From contig NZ_NFJD01000001.1 of assembly GCF_002159705.1 (NCBI RefSeq), positions 62,001 through 126,000 of the forward strand: 64,000 nucleotides of DNA. Reading direction: 5' to 3'. The notes below the pieces were generated by a model. It was not told where the DNA came from. It was given only the letters and a program-made list of their open reading frames with translations, and searched no databases. Below are positions 1 to 8,000 of this stretch, one piece after another; positions within the stretch are counted from its first letter, which is position 1, and every line of letters starts with the position of its first letter. This DNA comes from Elusimicrobium sp. An273. GTDB lineage: Bacteria > Elusimicrobiota > Elusimicrobia > Elusimicrobiales > Elusimicrobiaceae. Made by a program: the position numbers and the translations under genes.

Positions 1-453
1 GCTTTACTGGGGGCCTGCTTGGCTTTTTGGCCCTACAACCACGCCAAACGCAAAATTTTTCTGGGAGACAGCGGCTCCACCTTTTTGGGCTTTATGATTG
101 CCGCCCTCTCCATCGGCACCGGCTACAGTGAACGCACCTCTTGGGGCTTTTTGGCGCCGCTGTTTATTCTGGCGGTTCCGCTGTTTGACACGGCCTTTGT
201 CAGCCTGGCGCGCATCTTAAAACACAAAAATCCCCTCAAAGGAAGCAACGATCACATCGCCCTGCGGCTTAAGAAACTCCACTGGAAATCCCCCTTTATT
301 TTGCTTACGTTTGCCGCGGCCGGGCTGTTTTTTAACATCATGGCCTTTACGCTGACGCACTGCTGTATTGAAATTGCGCTGGCTTTATTTGTGTTTTCGG
401 CCCTGGCCTTGGGGCTGATTGCCGTATGGCTGCTGCATATTAAAACGGAATAG
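1..453 (+). CDS. Undecaprenyl-phosphate sugar-1-phosphate transferase, WecA/MraY family (3' part)
   Basis: The reading frame is open at the left edge of the window, so only the C-terminal ~150 residues are visible. They carry the family hallmark LGDSGSTFLGF (catalytic Asp region), then several hydrophobic segments and a basic cytoplasmic stretch with NDHIALRL, at the place of the His-rich loop of WecA-like enzymes. The family transfers a sugar-1-phosphate to undecaprenyl phosphate at the inner membrane to start O-antigen, capsule or wall polymers. The polytopic C-terminus fits. The sugar specificity cannot be read from this fragment, and the poor match to the MraY-type His loop favours the WecA/TagO side. 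Confidence 0.85.
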   Translation, partial: ALLGACLAFWPYNHAKRKIFLGDSGSTFLGFMIAALSIGTGYSERTSWGFLAPLFILAVPLFDTAFVSLARILKHKNPLKGSNDHIALRLKKLHWKSPFILLTFAAAGLFFNIMAFTLTHCCIEIALALFVFSALALGLIAVWLLHIKTE

Positions 454-500
454 CGCGTTTGGCGCCCGCGCAAAGGGCCCCAAACAAGCGTTTTAAGCCG

Positions 501-530
501 TTGGAAGGGCGTTTGCCAAAAAGGTATAAT
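501..530 (+). promoter_or_regulatory. Candidate sigma70-type promoter upstream of nadD
   Basis: TTGGAA at 501-506 and a perfect TATAAT at 525-530 are 18 bp apart. A transcript from here would have a leader of about 165 nt before nadD. The leader contains an imperfect hairpin near 650-678. A second TATAAT at 689-694 lies 8 nt before the nadD start codon. The 249-nt gap 454-702 holds nothing else I can support. Confidence 0.45.
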
Positions 531-702
531 AGATATATACGACGAAGTGAAACAATCCTTCCGGTAAACTTTGCCCTATGTTTCTGTCCTACGCCAAGGG
601 GTTTTAACCGATTAAAACTCCTTCCCTCCGACCAAAGGCCGGGCCCAAGCGCCTGCCTGCCGGAAGCTTGGCGTTGGCAAAAAACTTGTATAATGAGGTG
701 TT

Positions 703-1833
703 ATGAAAGTTCTCGTTTTTGGCGGCAGTTTTGACCCCGTTCACAAAGGGCACGTATCGCTTTTCCGCCGTGCGATGAAAACCATCGCGCCGGACGTGGC
801 GCATATCGTGCCGGCCTATCATTCCCCTTTTAAAGCAAAATCTCCTACGCCCTTCCGCCTGCGCATGAAAATGCTCAAACAGGCCTTTGCGGGGTTTAGC
901 GGCAATATCGTGTTTGACGATTACGAACTGAAACAAGGCGGCAAAACCTACACCTACCAGCTGGTGCAATACCTTAAAAAGCGTTATAAAAACCCGGAAA
1001 TTTACTTGCTGGTCGGTACGGACTGCCTAAACGACCTGCACAACTGGAAAAACCCGCGCTATATTTTTGAAAACGCCACGGTGGTGGCCGGCAAACGGCG
1101 CGGATATGACGAAAACCCCGCCGCATTTAAACATATTTTTCTGCCGGGCTTTTTCCCCAAGCTTTCTTCCAGCCGCGTGCGCGCGCATATTTTGGCCTGC
1201 GGCGACGTGCCGGACACCATTCCGCCGCAAATTGCCCCCACCATCCGCGAAAACAAACTCTACGGTTTGACCGTGCACGACTGGCTCCGGGCGCACTTAA
1301 AAACCAACCGTTACCTCCACTCCAAAAACGTGGCGGAAATGGCCGCCGCGCTAAGCGATATCTACGACGTAAATGTGGAATCGGCCGTCAAAGCCGGCAT
1401 TATGCACGACGCCGGAAAAGGCTTTTCCGGCCCGGAGCTCATCCGTTTTTGTAAGGAACATAAAATCAAGGTGCCGTTTTTTGAGGACATCTGCCGCTTG
1501 GAACCCAGCCTGCTGCACAGTTATGCCTCGGCTTGGATTGCCAAACACCTCTTTGGCGTGCACGATAAGGACATTCTAAACGCCATTACCGAGCACACCT
1601 TGGGCAGCCTGCACATGAGCACTCTTTCCAAAATTCTGTTTGTGGCGGATATTTCTTCCAAGGACCGCAAGTACAAAGACGCGTTCCTCATCCGCAACCT
1701 GGCCTTGCAGGATTTGGACGCCGCGCTTCTGTACGCCGCCAACCGCAAACTGCTTTTTACCATTGACTCGCAAAAATGGCTCTGCCCGGTGGGGATTGAT
1801 TTATGGAACCATCTTATAAAACAAGAAAAATAA
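703..1833 (+). CDS. nadD: Nicotinate-nucleotide adenylyltransferase fused to a YqeK-type HD hydrolase
   Basis: Residues 1-185 are a NadD nucleotidyltransferase with the FGGSFDPVHKGH motif near the N-terminus and a later SSSRVR motif. It would convert NaMN and ATP to deamido-NAD in NAD synthesis. After a short linker, residues ~195-376 form an HD-domain hydrolase of the YqeK type, with the metal-binding His-Asp pair in GIMHDAGKG at residues 235-236 and a further ITEHTLG segment. YqeK proteins hydrolyse symmetrical dinucleoside tetraphosphates. In many bacteria nadD and yqeK are adjacent genes; here they are one 376-residue protein. A GAGGTG Shine-Dalgarno supports the start. The next gene begins inside the last 31 nt. 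Confidence 0.93.
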   Translation: MKVLVFGGSFDPVHKGHVSLFRRAMKTIAPDVAHIVPAYHSPFKAKSPTPFRLRMKMLKQAFAGFSGNIVFDDYELKQGGKTYTYQLVQYLKKRYKNPEIYLLVGTDCLNDLHNWKNPRYIFENATVVAGKRRGYDENPAAFKHIFLPGFFPKLSSSRVRAHILACGDVPDTIPPQIAPTIRENKLYGLTVHDWLRAHLKTNRYLHSKNVAEMAAALSDIYDVNVESAVKAGIMHDAGKGFSGPELIRFCKEHKIKVPFFEDICRLEPSLLHSYASAWIAKHLFGVHDKDILNAITEHTLGSLHMSTLSKILFVADISSKDRKYKDAFLIRNLALQDLDAALLYAANRKLLFTIDSQKWLCPVGIDLWNHLIKQEK

Positions 1834-2678
1834 TAGAGCGCTGTTTGCTTGTGCTGCTGGCGGGCGTGCTGGTATGGGCGGGTGCGGCCCAGTTTTCTTC
1901 GCCGCTGGCCCAAGCGCTCATCCGGCATGATGCGTCCGAAATTCAGCTTACGGTGCTGACCTCCCCGGCGATGAAATTTTCCTATAACCCCGCCACCCAA
2001 AAAGCGGTGGTGGCCGTCAGTTCCGAAAAACGCTCTTCCAAAAAACACGGTTCCTATACGCCGGAAAAAGGGGAACGCTTTTTTATTCCCCAAACCGAAA
2101 AAAGGGAAGACTTTTGGAATCATTTTAAGCATAATTTGTCTTCCTGGCGCTACAACCCGCTGCTGGCCGCCCGCACGGGCTGGGAATATCTTACCGCCTG
2201 GCACGACCGGCGCACCAATATCTCCCCGGCGGAATTTTTGCTGCTTGCTTTGGAACTGTCTAAACTGGACGCGGCGGACTTTGCCGTCCGCCTGCCGGCA
2301 GCGTCCAAATCCAAAAGAGTGCGCACCCCGGCGCCCCTGCCGGAAATAGAAGACATGGCCCCGCTGGCGGTGAAAGACAGACCCATCGTGGTGGAAATTT
2401 TTAATGCGTCCGGCAAGCGCGGCCTGGCCTTGGCGCTTACCCAATACCTGCGCGAGCAAAACGAAAAAGGCCTGCTGCGGGTGGACGTGCTGCAGTACGA
2501 CAATTACCCTTCCTATCAGGAACAGTCGTTTATTGTGGACTACAGCGGCCGGCTGGTGCAGGTCAAACAGCTTAGCCTGGCAATCGGCATCAACAGTGAA
2601 ATCAAGTCCGAAAATGCCGCCAACGCCATCTGCGATACCCGCATCGTGCTGGGGAAAGACTTTGAAATGCCGCTTTAA
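1803..2678 (+). CDS. Membrane-anchored protein with C-terminal LytR_C domain
   Basis: This 291-residue protein has an N-terminal transmembrane segment (about residues 11-30), then a variable region, and a C-terminal domain of ~90 residues beginning VVEIFNASGKRG. That start is typical of the LytR_C fold found alone or behind LCP domains. No LCP catalytic domain is present, so wall-polymer ligase activity is not expected. It overlaps nadD-yqeK by 31 nt in another frame and precedes rsfS, so it belongs to the nadD-rsfS operon. LytR_C proteins often sit between nadD/yqeK and rsfS in other bacteria. The molecular function is unknown. Confidence 0.7.
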   Translation: MEPSYKTRKIIERCLLVLLAGVLVWAGAAQFSSPLAQALIRHDASEIQLTVLTSPAMKFSYNPATQKAVVAVSSEKRSSKKHGSYTPEKGERFFIPQTEKREDFWNHFKHNLSSWRYNPLLAARTGWEYLTAWHDRRTNISPAEFLLLALELSKLDAADFAVRLPAASKSKRVRTPAPLPEIEDMAPLAVKDRPIVVEIFNASGKRGLALALTQYLREQNEKGLLRVDVLQYDNYPSYQEQSFIVDYSGRLVQVKQLSLAIGINSEIKSENAANAICDTRIVLGKDFEMPL

Positions 2679-2728
2679 AATGCTAGACTAATTTTATTGT
2701 TATTATAACCGTTTTACAGAGGTGGTTT

Positions 2729-3301
2729 ATGAACACGAAAGAACTCGTTTGCCTGGCGGCCCGCTTGGCCGACGGCAAAAAAGCCGAAAACATTAAAGTA
2801 ATTGACCTGGGAGGACTCTCTTCCCTGTGCGATTATATTTTAATTGCCACTGCCACCTCTAAGCCGCATTTGGATGCGGTGGAAGAAGAAATCAGCAAAA
2901 AACTCAAAGAACTGGGCTACTATAAGCTCAACCGCGACGGGGGCGACAGCAACCTCTGGCGCGTGAGCGACTACGGCGGCTTCCTAGCGCATGTGATGAC
3001 TCAGGAAGCGCGCGATTTCTACGCCTTGGACAAAATTTTCAGCTTTGGCAAAGAAATCAACTTTAACGAGCCCGTCAAAAAGGCGGCCAAGAAAAAACCG
3101 GCGGCCAAAAAAGCTGCCGCCAAAAAAACAACGGTCAAAAAAACGACTGCCAAAAAAACAACCGCAGCCAAAAAGACCGCTGCCTCCAAACCGGCAGTCA
3201 AAAAGACTGCCGCCAAAAAAACAACGGCTAAAAAAGCCGTTTCCAAAAAAACCGCTGCCAAAAAAACGACCGCAGCCAAAAAGACCGCCTCTAAAAAATA
3301 A
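2729..3301 (+). CDS. rsfS: Ribosomal silencing factor RsfS with a histone H1-like basic tail
   Basis: Residues 1-112 are a complete RsfS (Iojap/YbeB) domain, with the conserved VIDLGGLSSLCDYILIATATS stretch and a WRVSDYGGFLAHVM segment. RsfS binds ribosomal protein uL14 and blocks subunit joining under nutrient limitation. Residues ~116-190 are an extra tail made almost only of Lys, Ala and Thr (units such as AAKKTT), resembling histone H1-like nucleoid proteins. Normal RsfS is about 105-120 residues, so the tail adds ~75. It is in frame and ends at a single stop 6 nt before argS. A GAGGTGG ribosome binding site precedes the ATG. The tail could bind rRNA, DNA or polyphosphate. Confidence 0.92.
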   Translation: MNTKELVCLAARLADGKKAENIKVIDLGGLSSLCDYILIATATSKPHLDAVEEEISKKLKELGYYKLNRDGGDSNLWRVSDYGGFLAHVMTQEARDFYALDKIFSFGKEINFNEPVKKAAKKKPAAKKAAAKKTTVKKTTAKKTTAAKKTAASKPAVKKTAAKKTTAKKAVSKKTAAKKTTAAKKTASKK

Positions 3302-3307
3302 TTCAAC

Positions 3308-4900
3308 ATGCTAGAAAAACTGAAACAAGACATTACCTTAAAATTATCCAACGCGGACTACTTCAAAGGTTTTGAATTGCCGGAAGTAGAATTTTCCGCC
3401 GCGCCCGCCCATACCGGGGCGGACATTTCGCTCGTTTGGGCCATGGCAGCCGCCAAAAAGATGCACAAAAATCCATTGGAGATTGCCAAAGAGGCCTGCG
3501 TCGTCCTGCGCGAGATTACCGCCATTGCCGACGCTTCCGCCCTGCCGCCCGGGTTCATCAACCTGAAACTGGAAGACAAATTTATTATTGATACCGCTTC
3601 CGACCGCCGCATCAAAGACCGCGGGGCCGAAACTTCCAAACACAACATTTTAATTGAATTCGTTTCCGCCAACCCCACCGGCCCTCTGCACGTGGCCAGC
3701 GGGCGCGGCGCCAGCTTGGGGGACAGCTTGGTGAAAATCCACCGGGCGCTGGGCTATTCGTGCGACAGCGAATACTACGTCAACGACGCCGGCAACCAAG
3801 CGCAGCTGCTGGCGGAATCGGTCAAAGCCCGCAAAGAAGGCAAAGAGCCGCCGGAAAACGGCTACCACGGGTCGTACCTGATTGATTTAGTCAAGCGGAT
3901 GCCCGCCGATTTGCAGGAAGAAGACTACGGCCGCTGGGCCATGGAAGAACTTATCAAAACCCAGCAGCAGGACATGAAGGACTTCCATGTGGATTTCACC
4001 CGCTGGTTCCGCGAGTCCGACCTGCACAAAGAACACGCCCCGCAAAAAGCCCTGCAAGCGCTTACCGAAAAGGGATATACCTACGAAAAAGACGGCGCGG
4101 TATGGTTCGGCTCCACGCAGGACGCCGAAGCGCAGGACGACAAAGACCGCGTGCTTGTGCGCACAGACGGGCGCCCCACCTATTTCTTGGCGGATATCGC
4201 CTATCACAAAAACAAATACGACCGCGGCTACGATACCCTGATTGATATTTTAGGGGCCGACCACCACGGCTATGTACCGCGCATGAAGGCGGCGGTGCAC
4301 GCCTTGGGCAAAGAAGAAAGCTCCTTCGTGCCGATTATTCACCAGCTGGTGCACTTAACCGAACACGGCGAGCAGGTCAAAATGTCCAAGCGGGCCGGGC
4401 GGTTTATCACGCTGCGGGAACTGATGGACGAAGTGGGCACGGATGTCTGCCGGTTTTTCTTTGCCAGCCGCACCCCCAACGCCCATATGCTTTTTGATAT
4501 GGACTTGGCCAAAAAGCGCACCAACGAAAACCCCGTTTTCTATGTACAATACGTACACGCGCGCATTCATTCCATTTTTAAGGCCGCCGCGGAAAAAGGA
4601 TTTACGCAATACAACGGCGTACGCACGCCGCTGGCGCCGCAGGAACGCGCGCTGTTGTTGAAACTGGTTTGGTTTAAACAAGTGCTGCGCAACTGCGTGG
4701 CCGATTTGAGCCCCCACCATTTAACCACCTATCTCGTGGAACTGGCGGGGCTTTTCCATGCGTTCTACGACACGTGCCGCGTGCTGGACGAAGACAACCC
4801 GGAGCAGACGCATTCCCGTTTGTTTATTTGCCAGCGCGTAGCGGAACGCATCAAGAAAGGGCTGGAATTTATCGGCGTGAGCGCGCCGGAAGTTATGTAG
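3308..4900 (+). CDS. argS: Arginyl-tRNA synthetase
   Basis: This class I aminoacyl-tRNA synthetase of 530 residues has a short N-terminal Add-1-type region, the active-site segment FVSANPTGPLHVASGRGA, the second signature VKMSKRAGR, and an all-alpha anticodon-binding C-terminus. The usual HIGH/HVGH motif reads HVAS here, keeping the first His but not the second. The KMSK motif is intact. It lies 6 nt after rsfS and is probably co-transcribed. No clear Shine-Dalgarno is seen before the ATG at 3308, which suggests coupling to rsfS translation. Confidence 0.97.
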   Translation: MLEKLKQDITLKLSNADYFKGFELPEVEFSAAPAHTGADISLVWAMAAAKKMHKNPLEIAKEACVVLREITAIADASALPPGFINLKLEDKFIIDTASDRRIKDRGAETSKHNILIEFVSANPTGPLHVASGRGASLGDSLVKIHRALGYSCDSEYYVNDAGNQAQLLAESVKARKEGKEPPENGYHGSYLIDLVKRMPADLQEEDYGRWAMEELIKTQQQDMKDFHVDFTRWFRESDLHKEHAPQKALQALTEKGYTYEKDGAVWFGSTQDAEAQDDKDRVLVRTDGRPTYFLADIAYHKNKYDRGYDTLIDILGADHHGYVPRMKAAVHALGKEESSFVPIIHQLVHLTEHGEQVKMSKRAGRFITLRELMDEVGTDVCRFFFASRTPNAHMLFDMDLAKKRTNENPVFYVQYVHARIHSIFKAAAEKGFTQYNGVRTPLAPQERALLLKLVWFKQVLRNCVADLSPHHLTTYLVELAGLFHAFYDTCRVLDEDNPEQTHSRLFICQRVAERIKKGLEFIGVSAPEVM

Positions 4901-4929
4901 CCCGGATTGCATTTTACAACTGCCTGTAT

Positions 4930-4972
4930 AAAAATCTCTTTCCCCCTCTTGGGCGGACGGAGATTTTTATTC
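4930..4972 (+). terminator. Possible argS terminator
   Basis: AAAAATCTC (4930-4938) can pair with GAGATTTTT (4960-4968), with a 21-nt loop. The stem is AT-rich and the loop long, so this is only a weak candidate. Confidence 0.3.
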
Positions 4973-5000
4973 TGGGGCGTTTAAAAATAAGGGGAACTGT

Positions 5001-8000
5001 ATGAAAAAAACCATTCGTTTAATTGGGGCCTTGTTGTTTTTTCCTTTGGCGCTAAGCGCCCAAAGCCTGCCCAAAGCCGAAGAAGCGTACGCCCAAGGGG
5101 ATTTTTCCCGGGCGCTTACGCAGTATGAAGCCGTTTTAAAGACCGCCACCGGCGACGACCGCCTGCAGGCGCAGCTGCGCAAAGCGTCCTGCGAATATGG
5201 CCTGGGCGAATATATGACGGCGGCGCAAACCATGCTCTCCTACGACCTGCCCGCCGACGACCTGTGGAAAGCGCGCTTTTTGTTGTACCGCATCCAAATG
5301 GCCGAGCAAGTGGCGGCGGTGTACCCCTCTCTTATGAACGAACGGGAAATCGCGGCGCCAAACACTTCCCCTGAACAATGGACGCTGGCCCAATGGAACC
5401 AGCAAATAGACCGCGACTACCAAACGCTCTGGGCCCTGCGCGCGGCATTGATAAACGACCCGGTGGAACGGGAAACCCTTATTTTAGATATTCAAAAAAC
5501 CGACACGCGGCGCATCCCCACCCTGTTTGATGTGGTGGTGCACAACTGGATCAGCCGCTTGCAAGGCCAAAACGCCCCCGTACCGCTCGCGCGGGAAGAA
5601 GCCTACTTTTTAGACGGCACCGCCCAGCCGCTGGCCTCCCGCCAGGAAACGGCCCAACAGCTGGCCTATCTGCTGGAAACGGCCTACTTGCTGGACGGCA
5701 AAAACCGCAAAGACGCCAAAACCTTCTGGCGTACGCAATACATTTTGCTCCCCTTTGACTCGCCCTCCCTCTTCCGCCTGACTCAGCCGGAAAAAGCGCT
5801 TCAAAAAGCGGTAGAACAACTGCAGTTAATCAGCGGCTACACGCCGCAAAAGATGGGCTTTTGGAACAAGCTCAAAAATTATGTTTCGCCGGAAGGCACC
5901 GCCTACGGCCGTTCGTACGCGGCGTACCGGGCGGCCCAGCTGCTAAACGTACACGACGACCCCGAAACGGCGCTTAAAATTTGTCAGTATGCCCAGGAGG
6001 AACTGGAAGGATCGTACTATACGTCGCTCTGCGAGCAGCTGGCGCAGCAAATTACCCAAAACGAATTGTCTTTTGACCGCCTGCCCCAAGCCTATTCGCA
6101 CCGGCCGGAGATTTCTTTCTCCGTGCGCAACGCGCCGGCCGTTTATGTGCGCGTATACCCCACGTCGCGGGAAGAATTGCAGCGGCTTTACCACCAGGTT
6201 TATTTAAGCGACACCGTAAACTCCTGGAATTTCCTTTCCCAAATCAGTTCCAAAAACATTCCTCTCTTTTTAGACCGCGCCCCGCTCCACACGCTCTCCC
6301 AAGCGGTCTCGTATGAAAAACCGTACCGGTCTAAAAAAATCTCGCTAAAGCTGCCGGAGCTGGAAAACGGTTTTTATGTGGCGCTGGCCAGCTGGGACGA
6401 ATCGTTTGACGAAGACAAGTCCCCCGTGCTCGCCACCGTGCTCAACGTAACGGACTTAGCCCTTTTTGTAACGGCCGCCATTGAAGACAACCCCGACAAA
6501 TACACCGCCGAACTGACGGGTTCCGCCCATACGTACCGCCCGGATTTATTCCGGTTCTATACCGTCAATCTCAAAACGGGCCTGCCGGAAGGCAATGCGG
6601 ATTTGGACATTATCACCGCTTGGAACGGCACGCGCCAGCGCGGATTTACAACCGAGGACGGCTCTTCCTCCGTGGCGCGCGAGATTGTGGTCTCCCCCAA
6701 TAATGATAAGCGCAGTTCTCACTTTGTAAACGTATTGGCCCAAAAAGACGGCAGCCAAGCCTATACGGCCAATGCGGTGTACTTCCATTTTTACAACAAA
6801 GATCTCATCCGCCTGTTTGCCCAGACCGACCGCCCCATCTACCGCCCGGGGCAAAACGTGCAGCTGGCGGTAAACGCATTTGAAGTCTTGCCGCGGGGCC
6901 TTCGGGTGCTGCCGGGCCGCCGGGTGGAAATAGAAGTAACCAATGCCTCCGGCGAAAAAGTATTTTCGGCGGCGCCTTTGTTAAACGAAATGGGCACGGC
7001 TTCGGCCCAGTTTGTCCTGCCGGAAGAAACCATGCTGGGCTACTTCCAAATCCGCGCCTCGGTAACGGCGGGCGGCCGCTCGTTCCGCACGTACAACTCG
7101 TTCCGCGTGGAAGACTTTAAACGCCCCGATTATGAATTGACGCTGGGAGACCCGGCCAAAACCATGGAATACGGCAAGGCCGCTTCTATCGGCGGGCATG
7201 CCCAATACTATATGGGCGCCCCGCTGCAAAACGCCACCGTCCAATACACCGTTTCCCGCCAGCGCTACGTTCCGCCGTTTTATTGGTGGTATCCCCGCAT
7301 TTTGCAGGCGGAAAACACCCTGCTTGCCGAAGGCAAAACGACAACGGACGAAAACGGCGATTTTACCGTGTCCTTCACGCCCGCGGCGCCGGAAGAAGAG
7401 GACGCTTCTTTTGCCAAATACGTCGTTACGGCTGAAGTATACGATGAAAGCGGCCGCGCCATTGACGCGTCCCGCACCTACACGCTAAGTGCAAAACCCA
7501 AATTGTTTAAAGTGGAATTTTCACAAGGGTTTTACGACGCCAAAAAAGAAATTTCTTCGTTGGCGACGATTGATTTGACCGACGCACAGGGAAAATCCGT
7601 CTCCGGCAAAGTGACCGTACAGGTGGCGCGCCTGCAAAATAAACTTCCCCAGCTGGAAGACGAAGTTTACGCCCACCGCACGCCGTCGCTGGAAGAATGG
7701 TATCAAAACGCCCCGGAAGAAAAAACGGTGTTTAGCAAAACGCTCAATTTCAAAACGCCCGGCCCGCAAAAGTTGGCGCTTGCGGCGCTGGAAGAAGGCG
7801 TTTACCGGCTGAAATTAAAATCCGATAAAGCCGACCCGCAGCAGATGATTTTTATCGTAGCGGCCGAACAGTCTGCCCTGGCCCTGCCGGACGTAACCCT
7901 CGTCCAGCACGCCGCCTACTACCCCGGCGAAACCGCCCGCGTGCTGTTGGGCGCCGGCGCGCTGGAAGGCTCTAAGCGCGTGGAAGTGTATTGGGGAGAC

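Noticed and set aside
459-734. 91-codon frame between the first gene and nadD
   Set aside because: It overlaps the nadD start and promoter, has no Shine-Dalgarno and encodes a low-quality Arg/Pro-rich sequence. It is probably chance in GC-rich DNA.
1521-2459. 312-codon antisense frame over nadD and the LytR_C gene
   Set aside because: It is a shadow of two well-supported genes and has no recognisable motif.
3019-3351. Antisense frame across the rsfS tail encoding a hydrophobic Ala/Val/Phe protein
   Set aside because: It is the complement of the Lys codon repeats, which turns AAA into TTT (Phe). No independent signals.
4901-5000. Possible riboswitch before the A2M gene
   Set aside because: Only one AT-rich inverted repeat is present, more like a weak terminator for argS.
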